From assembly GCF_965638725.1 (NCBI RefSeq), contig NC_134952.1, positions 16,075,028 to 16,139,027 of the forward strand: a stretch of DNA of 64,000 nucleotides, given 5' to 3'. This stretch comes from Aptenodytes patagonicus. Taxonomy: Eukaryota > Chordata > Aves > Sphenisciformes > Spheniscidae. This document shows positions 22,988-35,229 of this stretch, piece after piece; position 1 is the stretch's first letter; every line of letters begins with the position of its first letter. The notes under the pieces were generated by a model. That model was given only the letters and a program-made list of their open reading frames with translations. It was not told the origin of the DNA and searched no databases. The translations under genes and the position numbers were made by a program.

Positions 22988-24960
22988 TATTTTGGGACTA
23001 TCTGCGCGTGGAAAACAATTTTTTTTCCGACCAACCTGCGATCCAGCAATTGCTTTTCTAGAGAAGATTTGCACGATTTGCGCCCCAAAGCCTCCTGAGT
23101 GACTTGCAGAGAAACAAAGGGTCTGATGCACATAATGGAGAATGTGCTGCCCTTTCTGTAGCATGCACAGAGTTTGGCCTTGCTTTGCGATCAGGCAAGT
23201 TACTCACCTGCTTTCTAGGTGTGGATTTTGCAGGAGGAGAAGGTTGGGAATGTCTCAAAACCAGCCGAGTGAGACCTCAGCCCTGCTGGGAAAAGGCTGG
23301 CTCCCTTACTGGCAAAACGGCAACACTTCCAAGGAGTTCAGCAGCACCAGGATCTTCACCTCTCGCTTGTAAAGATTCTGGCCCTTAACAGATTATTGGA
23401 ATACGCTGAAAGTTTTTCTCATTATATTTTAGTATATTCAGCCTTGCCAGATCCCAACCAGACCAAGACATGATATTGTAGCTGTTGGGCAAGCATAGAG
23501 CAAATATTGGTCCAACTGGCTCCACACCATCTCTCTCCCCTGGTCAATGAAAATTGAAGAGCTGGTGCAGATGGACTGTTTCAAGTCCGATGCCCTTGAG
23601 TGAAAACAAAAGTAATTGGACTTCTTTCCCTTTTTAAAAAGCTGCCAGTCACTTTCCCATTCTTTCTTTTTTTACAGAAGAAAAGAGGTGATAAAAGCTG
23701 AGAAAATTTGAGAAAGGTGTGAGAAGAGGGAGAGGAGAGAAGGAATGAGATCTGGGAAGGATGCCCTGTATTCACTGGTGTCTTTGAACAATCCCATTAT
23801 CTCAAGAAATCAAATGGACAAATCCCAAGAGAAGAATTAGGTGAACTTACTTAGCAAAGTGAAATAATACCCCCCCCCCCCCCATTTTATTATATGTCTC
23901 ATATATATATATGAGACACTGAAAGCTGAGAACAAAAACAGCTTTGATTTTTGAAAACGGAAAAGTAACAAACCTAGATTAAGCAAAATGCAAGCCTTCA
24001 AGGGGGGTAGCACCCTGCTGTGAAGAGATACGGTCATATAGGAAATAAAAGGCATAAATTGCAACAGAGAATTTCAGGTTAGAAAAAATGTTTTAAAGCT
24101 AATCAGCAACAAGGGTTAGGTGACATGGGGGAACTGCCATTGCTGGAGATCTGTGGGGTCTGGTTAGACACCACATATTTGGAATAACCTGGAACAAACC
24201 TGGATCAGCCAGTCTTTGCCTCCTACCAAGACAGTGGCTACCAGGCAGCGGACTTCCAGAGGTGCTGGTGCCAGACCTTCACAGAGAAATGAACTAATTA
24301 CGACTTCCAGCCCCCTCTTTGGCAGTCCCATCACACCTACTGCTGCAGGGAGTGGGAAAAGGGAAGGATACAACCTCCCAGTGCCTCCCCTGGGCCCAGC
24401 AGCCCTTCATGCATATCCCTGGTGGCTTCTCTCTTCTGCTTTCATGCTCAGTCTCTGTCACCAGCCCTCCTCTGACCCCGAAAAGGAGCTCACTGGGAGC
24501 ATGCCCGGGAGGGCGGGAGTCCCGTTTTGCTTTGATTAAAGCTTCCCCAAAAGGATATTTCCTGTGCTTGAGGGACAAATAGAGTTCTAAGTTCAAAATT
24601 AGTTGAAAGAAGTTTTATCATCGGTTTAATTTTTTTTTAAGTGGCCTTATATTGCCTATTTACTTAGCCTGAAAAATCCTGGCTGGATAGAGTTAAATAA
24701 GCACTATATTGCCGAGCAATTCTTAGCTCTTGTTTATATAAAAAGAGCAGAGTGAACCTATCATTGTCTGAAAGGAAAGTCACATTCCAGATCTCTGCTT
24801 GCTTTGGGCACCGAAGCAGGAATGACTATTTAGTTTTAACATTTTTAAATTTATATACTGGAACTGGTGCTGAAGTATCATGAATGTGATCACTGAGCAT
24901 TTTTCTCGTATGTATTCCTCTTTATTAATTCATCTTAATATATGTTGACTTATATTATCT
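22988..24960. other. Intergenic DNA, no gene recognised
   Basis: After the rest of the GC-rich block this is ordinary non-coding sequence. It contains a run of 14 C (23870-23883), a 24-bp palindrome (23895-23918) and no supportable open frame. It ends at the 5' junction of the CR1 element. Confidence 0.5.
23870..23918. repeat. C14 homopolymer followed by a 24-bp perfect palindrome
   Basis: Fourteen consecutive C at 23870-23883 are followed, after 11 bases, by TGTCTC-(AT)6-GAGACA, which is its own reverse complement (23895-23918). The two features together are likely unstable in replication and hard to sequence, so the exact lengths may vary. Confidence 0.8.
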
Positions 24961-25028
24961 GCTGCAGAGGCAGCAGATGGAGGCTCCGCGAGAAGCAGAG
25001 GATCCCCTGCCTTCTTGCCACCAGGTAG

Positions 25029-25774
25029 GTGGCAAGAGGGGACCTAAGCGACAGGGGGGAATGGAAACGGGTCACTGCTCGGGGTGCCAGGCGAACCCCC
25101 GTCCGGCCTCCCTCACCTTCCTGGTTGCCTTTACACAACAGATATGGGGCCCTGGAACTTGAGGGCGAGGCAAACGAGGATGTAGACGAAGGTCCGTCCA
25201 GGGGGGTCGCCTAGGGTGAGGCAGTCAGCCCCACGCATTACGACTGCCGCTGCTAAGAAAAAAAAGGAGGGTAATTGTCATAGGCGATTCCCTTCTGGGG
25301 GGAACAGAGGGCCCGATATGCCGACCGGACCCGTCCCACAGGGAAGTCTGCTGCCTCCCTGGGGCCCGGGTCAGAGACATCACTAGGAAGCTCCCTGGTT
25401 TGGTACGGTCTTCCGATTACTATCCGCTGCTGGTTATACAGGCTGGCAGTGATGAGGTTCCGGAGAGAAGTCCTGCAGTGATCAAAAGGGACTTCAGGGC
25501 ACTGGGGCGACTGGTTGAAGGATCGGGAGCACAGGTAGTGTTTTCCTCAATCCCTACAGTGGCAGGGAAGGATACTGAAAGGAGCAGGAAAACACACCTG
25601 ATCAACACGTGGCTCAGGGGCTGGTGCCATCAGAGGAACTTTGGCTTTTTTGATCATGGGGAGGTTTACACGGCACCGGGCCTGCTGGTGACAGATGGAG
25701 TTCAGCTGTCTCACAGGGGCAAAAGGATCATCGCTCATGAATTGGCAGGGCTCATTGAGAGGGCTTTAAACTAG
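25029..25774 (+). pseudogene. CR1 ORF1 remnant with esterase domain, frame-disrupted
   Basis: The 5' part (25029-25214) has the CR1 ORF1 signature PLHNRYGALELEGE and ends in a stop at 25212-25214. The segment around 25234 (RITTAAAKK) is in another frame. From 25271 a third frame runs VIVIGDSLLGGTEGPICR to the TAA after LIERALN, ending at 25774. An eight-A run near 25258-25265 is the likely site of the second slip. ORF1 of CR1 supplies an RNA-binding/esterase protein to the retrotransposition particle; this copy cannot make it intact. The GDS nucleophile motif is retained. SDEV stands where related elements have a GTND-type motif, suggesting the esterase centre is altered as well. Confidence 0.8.
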
Positions 25775-25830
25775 GTTCGAAGGGGGAAGGGGATAAAACC
25801 AGGCTCGCTAGAGATGAGCAGAGGGGTGGC

Positions 25831-28635
25831 GTGCCGATGCCGGGGGCGAAATCGATAGCCCAGCTCAAGTGCATCTACACCAATGCACGCAGCATGGGCG
25901 GCAAACAGGAGGAGCTGGAAGCCATTGTGCAGCGGGAGAGATATGACTTAGTCGCTATCACAGAAACATGGTGGGGTGACTCTCATGACTGGAGTGCTGC
26001 AATGGATGGCTATAGACTCTTCAGAAGGGACAGGTGAGGAAGGAGAGGCGGTGGGGTGGCCCTGTATGTTAGGGAGTGTTTCGATTGTCTAGAGCTCAAC
26101 GATTGTGATGATGATACGGTCGAGTGTTTATGGGTAAGGATGAGGGGGAAGGCCAACGAGGCAGATATCCTGCTGGGAGTCTGTTATAGACCACCCAACC
26201 AGGATGAAGGGGCGGATGAAGCGTTCTATAAGCGGCTGGCAGAAGTCTCTCAATCGCTAGCCCTTGTTCTCGTGGGGGACTTCAACTTCCCGGACATCTG
26301 CTGGAAATACAACACGGCAGAGAGGAAGCAGTCTAGGAGGTTCCTGGAGTGTGTGGAAGACAACTTCCTGACACAGCTGGTAAGTGAGCCTACCAGGGGA
26401 GGTGCCTCGCTCGACCTGCTGTTTACTAACAGAGAAGGACTGGTGGGAGATGTGGTGGTCGGAGGCCGTCTTGGGCTTAGCAACCATGAAATGATAGAAT
26501 TCTCCATTCTTGGTGAAGTAAGGAGGGGGGGCAGCAAAACCGCAACCATGGACTTCCGGAGGGCGGACTTTGGCCTGTTCAGGACGCTGGTTGAGAGAGT
26601 CCCTTGGGAGATGGTCCTGAAGGGCAAAGGGGTCCAGGGAGGCTGGACGATCTTCAAGAAGGAAGTCTTAAAGGCGCAGGAGCAGGCTGTCCCTGTATGC
26701 CATAAGAAGAACGGGCGGGGAAGACGACCGGCCTGGCTGAACGGGGAGCTCTTGCTGGGACTCAGGAAAAAAAGGAGAGTTTACCGCTTGTGGAAGAAGG
26801 GGCAGGCGACTCAAGAAGAGTACAGGGATCTCGTTGGGTCGTGCAGAGAGGAAATGAGAAAGGCAAAAGCCCAGCTAGAACGCAATCTGGCCGCTGTCGT
26901 TAGAGACAACAAAAAAAGCTTTTACAAATATATTAATGACAAGAAGAGAGCCAAGGAAAATCTCCATCCCTTATTGGATGCAGGGGGGAACATTGTCACC
27001 GAGGATGAGGAGAAGGCTGAGGTACTCAATGCCTTCTTTGCCTCAGTCTTTAACAGGCAGACCAGTTATCCTCAGGGTACTCGGCCCCCCGAGCTGGAAG
27101 ACAGGGACGGCGAGCAGGATGAACCCCCCGTAATCCAAGAGGAAGCAGTCAACGACCTGCTACGCCACCTGGATGCTCACAAGTCTATGGGGCCGGATGG
27201 GATCCACCCAAGAGTGCTGAGGGAGCTGGCAGAGGAGCTCGCCAAGCCACTCTCCATCATTTATCAGCAGTCCTGGTTGATGGGGGAGGTCCCGGACGAC
27301 TGGAGGCTTGCCAATGTGACACCCATCTACAAGAAGGGCCGGAAGGAGGATCCGGGGAACTACAGGCCTGTCAGCCTGACCTCAGTGCCGGGGAAGATTA
27401 TGGAGCGGTTCACCTTGAGGGCGCTCACAAGGCATGAGTGGGACAACCAGGGGATCAGGCCCAGCCAGCACGGGTTCATGAGAGGCAGGTCCTGCTTGAC
27501 CAACCTGATCTCCTTCTATGACCAGGTGACCCGCCTAGTGGATGAGGGAAAGGCTGTGGATGTGGTCTACCTGGACTTCAGCAAGGCCTTTGACACCGTC
27601 TCCCACAGCATTCTCCTGGAGAAGCTGGCGGCTCACGGCTTAGACAGGTGGATTCTGCGCTGGGTAAAAAACTGGCTGGACGGCCGGGCCCAGAGAGTTG
27701 TGGTGAATGGAGTTCAATCCAGTTGGCGGCCGGTCACGAGCGGTGTTCCCCAGGGCTCAGTTTTGGGGCCAGTCTTGTTCAATATCTTTATCGATGATCT
27801 GGATGAGGGGATCGAGTGCACCCTCAGTAAGTTTGCAGGCGACACCAAGTTGGGCGGGAGTGTTGATCTGCTCGAGGGTAGGAAGGCTCTGCAGAGGGAC
27901 CTGGACAGGCTGGATCGATGGGCCCAGGCCAACTGTATGAGGTTCAACAAGGCCAAGTGCCGGGTCCTGCACTTGGGCCACAACAACCCCATGCAGCGCT
28001 ACAGGCTTGGGGAAGAGTGGCTGGAAAGCTGCCTGGCGGAAAAGGACCTGGGGGTGCTGGTCGACAGCCGGCTGAACATGAGCCAGCAGCGTACCCAGGC
28101 GGCCAAGAAGGCCAATGGCATCCTGGCCTGTATCAGAAATAGTGTGGCCAGCAGGAGGAGGAAAGTGATCGTGCCCCTGTACTTGGCCCTGGTGAGGCCG
28201 CACCTCGAATACTGTGTTCAGTTTTGGGCCCCTCACTACAAGAAGGACGTTGAGGTGCTGGAGCGTGTCCAGAGAAGGGCAACGAGGCTGGTGAGGGGTC
28301 TGGAGAACAAGTCTTCTGAGGAGCGGCTGAGGGAACTGGGGCTGTTTAGCCTGGAGAAAAGGAGGCTGAGGGGAGACCTCATCGCTCTCTACAACTACCT
28401 GAAAGGAGGCTGTAGCGAGGTGGGTGTCGGTCTCTTCTCCCAAGTTACAAGCGATAGGACACGAGGAAATGGCCTCAAGTTGCGCCAGGGGAGGTTTAGA
28501 TTGGATGTAAGGAAAAATGTCTTTACTGCAAGAGTGGTTAAACATTGGAACAGGCTGCCCAGGGAAGTGGTTGAGTCCCCATCCCTGGAGGTATTTAAAA
28601 GACGAGTAGATGAGGCGCTTAGGGACATGGCTTAG
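25831..28635 (+). pseudogene. CR1 ORF2: endonuclease-reverse transcriptase with inactivating changes
   Basis: The frame spans 935 codons from the ATG at 25831 to the TAG at 28633-28635. It is interrupted once by a TGA at 26035-26037, after the endonuclease motif ITETWW; from 26056 it is open for 859 codons. Endonuclease motifs visible are [24 protein letters not shown] and SNHEMIEF. Reverse-transcriptase motifs are [22 protein letters not shown] and [20 protein letters not shown]. The catalytic block reads FAGDTKL where the family has F/Y-ADD. The endonuclease SDH motif reads SNH. ORF2 of CR1 nicks target DNA and copies the element's RNA into it. With a stop, a changed endonuclease aspartate and a changed polymerase aspartate, this copy should be inactive. 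Confidence 0.93.
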
Positions 28636-28698
28636 TGGGTGGTGGTGTTGGGTTGACGGTTGGACTCGATGATCTTAGAGGTCTTTTCCAACCTCAAT

Positions 28699-28722
28699 GA
28701 TTCTATGATTCTATGATTCTAT
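28699..28722 (+). repeat. CR1 3'-terminal ATTCTATG microsatellite
   Basis: Three tandem units of ATTCTATG (the last degenerate) close the element. This short direct repeat is the recognition tail typical of CR1 RNAs and fixes the 3' end of the insertion to within a few bases. Confidence 0.9.
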
Positions 28723-31700
28723 ATAAATCATTGCATAGCACGTGTGACACGTTACAATAAAATCTAGAAAAGGAAGGGACATCATTAGAGGGTTACGTTG
28801 TCCAGCTGACAATAAGACTGATCGCTTTGATATTCCTCTGTTATTCTCAATTACATCCTCAGTACATGCAGAGAGGCACAGCCAGTGCCTGTGCTGTCTG
28901 GATGTGTGATCAGCTAAGGAACTGTGTTTAAAAATATGGCTCAATTTTGGTCCATTCATGTGGTTCGCTAGTAAGAGAGGGCCCAAATCACACTGAAATA
29001 CATGGTAGAGCCTTTTATACTGTAGCTCTATTCCCACTGGCTGATTAAGCCAGGTAAGAGCTGCACTTTGTGTGTGGCTTAGTTGGAGCCACGTATAAAC
29101 ATTGTCCTTCCACGAGGAAAAGCCCCAAATGGAGCCATGACTGCAGCAGGTACGTAATCTCCAAACCAAACTCATGACTGACAGAAAGGTTTATATTTCC
29201 CCAGTGGAAATAATATTTATTTTCAATGTATTTGCTGACATTAGAGATCAGGGCTCTCAGACAGCTTTTCTACATTACAGAGCACCTTAGCTTGCTGATA
29301 AGAGATGTTTATGGTGAGGGCAGAGATGCACACCCACAGTACACCCACGTCTTACATTTACTGCTAACTCTCAGCAGAGTTATGTTAGTGCCTGTGAACG
29401 CTCAATAAATAAAAGCAAAGCTAAGCTAATAGCAAGCACAGGGGTGACATTATAGCCACCAGTCCCAGCAAAGTACTTCTAATAATTTTTCAGTACTTGT
29501 TTTTTATTTCTACTTTCTAGTCTGTGTCTGCTGTACCCATCATATCCTGCATAGCATAATTTTTTTACGTTGTACTAATAAAGATCTAGATAGTGCTAGC
29601 AGGGATCAGTAAAGTAACCCAGTCTGTCCTCCTGCATAGTCCAGGTCATTGGTTGCCTCTCTTGTCATTTCTACATCACATCCACGCTGAGGTTGCAAGT
29701 TTCACAAGCGGTGGTTGTGAGATGTTGAAAAAAGTAGTACATCAAAAAGCCAATAACATCTCCCTCCACTGCTCCCACTTTGCTTTTCAAGTGCCAGTAT
29801 ATCTTGCTGCCAACCCAAAACAAATACATGAAATAAACAATAAAAGCTTATTGTTGGCGATGCTTTCTTTTTTTTCCTGTGAAGGTTTTCTTTAATAATC
29901 TTCACATAAGCTGTTTCCAACATGGGAAAACTGAGCTGCCCCGACCTAGACTGTATCTCTAGAAAGCAGCAAAGGAAGAATTTCCACAGTGCTGAGGCCA
30001 CAGAGAAGCAAGGGGCCAGTGATTATAAAAGGATTTACATCAATAATAATTAATATTGTGATCTCTTCCTTGGAGGTGGATACCCACTGGGAGCCACACC
30101 ATCTCAGCAGGAATCCTGCACAGTGCCCGGGGAAGCAGCCAGCCTAACCAGGTGCCTGGTGAGGTGTTTGAGCTGGACAAACAACCCTTCAAAGTCTGTT
30201 TCAACACCTAACTTGGGGTGGAAGGAGATGCCTCGTCCTGTTCAGGAGCCACAGACATGAAGCCTACCTTGGAATTAAAAGCCTAAGCATTTCTTTTTGA
30301 CAAACACTGAATGAGACGGTGGTACACATATGCCCCTAACATCCATTTCCTCAATATGCTATGGAGTGGAACAGTCATCTGGAACGTGGACAGTGAGACC
30401 CGGTCCCTAGCTCCTGCTTCAGCAAGTAGGACGTGTCATGGGATGTGAAATATCTTTAACAGGAGAGAAAGTACTACCCACCTTTGGATACCCTACAGCC
30501 TTGCCTTCCTGAGACGTGTGAGTTTAAGTCCCCCCCATGCTCTAACCACAGCATAAAAAAAGCCTTCTTTCTTTGTGTCTTTGGAAGAAAGGCCAACAAA
30601 GGTCCATCCTTGGTGAAACCTAAGCAGAGGGTAGACATCATCTTCCAGCACTACATGCTTGTTCTTGAGGAGCTAATTGTAGATGTTTCCTATAGGCCAG
30701 TGCTGTCAGCTTCCAGGACAGCTTGCTCAGCCTTGTGGTTTGCATCTGAGGATCTAAATCTCCTAATACAGGAAGCTTTGATGCTTCATTTGGATTCCTA
30801 ACTTCTTCAGGGAGCCAGCTGGCTTAAATTCAGATGTTTCAATATTAGATCCAGTTTAATCTTTAAGCGCAACCCCAACCTTTACATCAGTTTTAGAAAT
30901 GGGGCTTCAGTTCCTAAAGAACCCTGAAAAATCTCTTCCCATGTCAGAATTTAAAGCATCCCACTAGAGGAGAATCCATTGCATCGCTGCAAGTCATTTC
31001 ACTGTTAAACTACCTGCACTGCCAAGAAGTGACACAGCACATTATAGCTAGGCTAAATTTGTCTGGCTTCAGCTTTCAAAAACTGCATAATGTCTTCTTG
31101 GTAGTTGGTAGACAGCAAGGATCCCTGACTAGTTGGATAATCCATGCTTCTTGCAAGAAGCCTCCTAGTTTTGTCACTAGGAAAAGATAAAACCCACAAA
31201 TTAGCTCACTGTCCATTTATACACCAATTACTTGATACAGAGGTACCATAAATGCATATGAGAGCTAATGGTGCACCTGGATGACTGACTTCAGTGTACC
31301 CAAATCCATGGTACAATGGAAGGGCGATTCCACATCCCCTCTCTGCCACATGGCCATCTTCTTTGCATGGGCAGCAGTATTCGCACAGCCCCATCAACAG
31401 CTGGTTTAGTAAACTGACCACATTAAAAACTAATCTGCAGTTTTGTTTTGTAGAGGAAATTTCAGGCTTCCTGGTCCAGCAGTCTGTGACTGTACAGCTC
31501 AACACTGGCATGGAGGAAGGCACTGGCCAAGGGGCAGAAGAAGAGGGAAGGTGAAAGATGCCTGGCCGTCACAGCCTGACCGTGAAACCCCACCCTAGGC
31601 TAATTAATTGCACAGTCAGTGCCAAAAATCTATTCCTGCCCTACTAAGTTATGGCTGTTTCAAACCATATTTTTCTTCCCTGGTTGTTTGGCAAGAGTGT

Positions 31701-34700
31701 TATGTTCCTAGCTTTAAATACAGCTGTCTAGGGACTCCCAGAGAGACATTTATTTTTATTATGTTTTTCTTTTGGACTTTATTCACAAAGCCAGCAAGGA
31801 TAAGAACTAAAAAGCTGTGATTTGAAGGAGGAAGGGGATTTAAATCAGAAATAGCCTTTCAAGGAATTTTGGTGAAACACCAGAATCTGGAAACAAACAC
31901 TAGAATGCAGATAGAATTTCCTTGGTGTTTAAACTTTCATGTTTTAGTAGAAAAAACCACCCTGCTTCAAACAGGCCCAGGATTTTTGAGAAGCTGATGG
32001 AAGTAATGGAGTGTGACGTACATAGCTGGGACAAGGAATCTACTGGAAGATGTGAGCACAGTATCTTTAAGAAGTTGCCAAAACCTGCAGAAGGCTGACA
32101 CGGGCAATTTCTTCTGGACTGAAGCTACAAACAAATGAAATAGATGGAAGGCTGTTTAAGTCACGAAGGTAAGAGTCTCCTGAACTGGTATATGAAATGA
32201 CCAGGCAGGCAACATTGAGAATCCCTAAGATATCAATAGCTTGGAGTAAGAGTATGCTATATGAATGTGCAGTCACCTTTGTTAAGATGGTTACATTAAA
32301 TCTTAAAACTGAAAACATTTCACATGGAACGACTTTAATGGGAAGAGAGTGAAAATCTACCAGTTAAATTCACTCTTTACAATATAAACAGGTACAGCTC
32401 CAAGGAAATCAAATGCTGCTTTTGAAGGACATGTAGAAGTCATTCAGTGTATCCCGGCTTCAGGGCGGTGATTCTCTTCAGACCAGTGACTCTCAGCATC
32501 ACAGAGGTCCCACAACTTCTTCCAAAAGCAAGGAGTGACAAGAGTCTGTGGTGGCAAATAATCTTTTCCCAGTGCAGAACTCAATATAGGTATCAGAATT
32601 TGACTGCTTTTAGTGCTGACATCTGAGCCTGTATTGGACTTGCATCATAGTGGACATCTGTTGATACAGTCACTATGACCAGGAGCACTTGCTGCTCTTG
32701 GTTGCCAAGTTCTATGGGACAAATTTTTACTGAGTTTCTGGATGGATGAAGGCAGCTCAGGACAGAACGTAGCCTCTGAGGGATCAGGGCCAGAGGTTGT
32801 TCTGAACGCGCACAGAACATACGCTGAGAGAGAAGAAACAGTGGACATGTGTATTTGGGATGGCTGTCACAGACTTGGAAAAAAAAAAAGCTGACAAGGA
32901 GATGTGTTTCTAGAGAAGCTGTTGGAACAGAAAATTGAGGTATTCAGAGATCTGCCAGCATCAGCAAAAACTTCACCCCAGCTGCTGAGTGCACCTACTG
33001 ACTTTGGATCAGGTTCTACAGAGAAAATTCACCGGTTGCAAGAGTCACAAGGTTGCCAGACCCCATCAGAAATGAAAACTGCAAGTGAACTTTCACTGAT
33101 GACCCTTTAGTTGGTTTAAAAAACCACCACCACAAAAAAATCCATTTGGGCGATTTAAAATCTGTATAGTAGATAACCCCATAGTATTTTACGTTGAAGA
33201 CAGTGAAGAGATGTAAAGAACCTTTAAGTAGAATGCAGTAGAGAATATGAAGAGATACGGACAACTAGCCAACAGTCAGCTGGTTAACGTGGGCAGCTGA
33301 CGTACGGTAAGCAGGACCCAAGTTCTTGTTCTGTAAAGCTCAGCACGGGAACCTGAGCTCCATCTTCAACCAGTACGTCTATGGTTCACTCAGTATTTTA
33401 ATATTCAGTGAAATGGAGCAGTTCCAAGAGAAGGATCATGGAAGAAAAAACAGCCACTGTAACATAAAAGAATAGCCAAGCGGTTCAGAAATTTATTTGG
33501 GTTGCAGGGTAGCCATGTTCTTGCACTAAAGGTGGCAACAAACTGCCTCGAGCAACTCTCTCCATGGAACACTTTCAGGACATTCTGTTTCATCACAGTG
33601 CAGAACAGTACTTTTTTCTGAACTCTCTGAATTTGCATGGGGTAGGAGAGTACAGTTGCTTTATACATATGTCAAGGTTCAAGTTGGACTACAAGCCTAA
33701 CTTCTGAACGGGACAGATGTGCCTCCTGCTGCACCCAAGGGAAAACTGATTCCTCTGCCCCCCTCCTTCGTTGTGCTCAGGAAGGACTCTGGGAGACAGT
33801 GTATGAAAGACTTGGAAACTGTAAACATTCAGTGCCCAAGTTATGCTTAAATGCAGCAGACCACTACTGTACCTGTAAAGTATAATAGCAATTTAGATGA
33901 CAGGCACTTGAAACTACTAAGCAAAGAAAAGAAAATCCCAAACATGGATTGACAGTGATGTGGTCTGGAAGAAATGTCTATTTTGTTCTCAAGCTAGTGT
34001 TCTCATACATCATGCAGCGAGTGAAGTGTGCGTAAGCTAAAAGTTTGTGGAATTGGCACTTTTTTCCCCTCCCTTTAAGTAAAAGTGGCTCTCTTGCTGA
34101 AAGAGAATTCCTTTAATGCCTTCGTATTATGGAATAATTTAATGAATGATCAAAGATACATTCCACAGACAAGAGGATTTTCCTAAATGTTATCCATCGC
34201 TAAGGGGAAGGACAGTAGACGCTCTGAGAGACTGTCATTGATCTTCAGGGTTGTATTTCTCTATCGAGATCATTAGACAACAGACAGTCAAGAGGATCTG
34301 ACACAAGTAGGAGCTTTGTCAATCATTATAATCCATCAGAAGAGATGTGCCTGTGAAACAGGCAAATATAAACCGTACTGTGGCAGGAGAGGTACTACCA
34401 GCAGAGAGAAGAAATGATGATAACATACAGTGCAGCGGGGGGCTTCCTTAGGAGCCTCCTGAGCAATCTCACTACTGAATTCAGGTGTAAGAAAACAAAA
34501 CCAGAACAGATGCAGGGAAGGACTCCAAATATGATCAAAAGTCTAGAAAGCACCGACTGAAAGTCACAGTTCAGCTTGTTTAGCCTTACGGAACAGAGGC
34601 CGAGAAGAAATCTGTAATTTTGGTCTATGCATACTGCAGCGGGCAAAGGGGGAAAAAAAGGAAAAAAAAAAAAAGGAAAAGATTCAACTTATCCTATAAC

Positions 34701-35229
34701 TGCATATGAAGAAGTGCATAAACATTAGTGTAAGTAATACACAGGTGTATGTATCAGCAGCACGTTAGCAAGGTATGTGTTAGTATGGCAGCAGAGTTAA
34801 GGTAGAAATCAAAAGGAGTTAATTTTCAGAGCAAAGAGGTTTTCTTTTTTAGGACTCAAGTTTGCTTAAGAAAAAAAATTATGTGTGCACCCGCTTTTAT
34901 AATGTACTAAGCTGGGTAAATGGTTAGGTCCTCTCCCTACTGTTTATATACCTAAAATATAAGCACCTGTAAACATTTAAAGACACTAATCGGGTAAAGC
35001 TTATAGATATAGCTCCAACCAAATACATTTGTAAAAACAAGTTCCACAGCAATACAATTAAAGGATAATAAAATATGGCAACTCAGATTTTTGGCAAACA
35101 TTTTATAATTTTTTTATATAAAAATCTCAGTAAGAAACCAAGCAGAATATTTGACGGAAACATCTGCCTTACAACAAGTTCAAAAAAAAAACCTCACAAA
35201 AGAAAAAAAGAAAAAAGAAAAGTAAAATT
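28723..35229. other. Intergenic DNA between CR1 and the BOD1L1 3' end, no gene recognised
   Basis: This is AT-rich unique-looking sequence. The longest open frames are 154 and about 105 codons, without recognisable domains or codon bias, so no gene is called. A canonical AATAAA on the minus strand at 33497-33492 could serve a longer BOD1L1 3' UTR. A-rich low-complexity DNA lies at 34646-34681. Confidence 0.5.

Larger units (their letters stand above)
24961..28722 (+). mobile_element. CR1 LINE retrotransposon, 5'-truncated, nearly full length
   Basis: A non-LTR retrotransposon of about 3.76 kb in sense orientation. It contains the end of ORF1 with a GDSL-like esterase segment, ORF2 with APE-type endonuclease and reverse transcriptase, and a short 3' UTR. 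The 3' UTR ends TTCCAACCTCAATG followed by three ATTCTATG-type units, which is the CR1 hallmark. The left end is inferred from where ORF1-like sequence begins. I found no convincing target-site duplication. It is inserted antisense to both flanking genes. The mostly open 859-codon tail of ORF2 suggests a fairly recent insertion, but the catalytic lesions described below mean it is not autonomous. Confidence 0.93.

Noticed and set aside
25831-28635. A host gene domesticated from the CR1 ORF2
   Set aside because: The stop in the endonuclease, the changed catalytic residues and the intact CR1 3' terminus fit an ordinary decaying insertion. There is no sign of host splice sites or promoter.
28711-29175. 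Open frame of 154 codons on the minus strand next to the CR1 3' end
   Set aside because: It overlaps the CR1 tail, has no domain, and no start or splice context that supports a gene.
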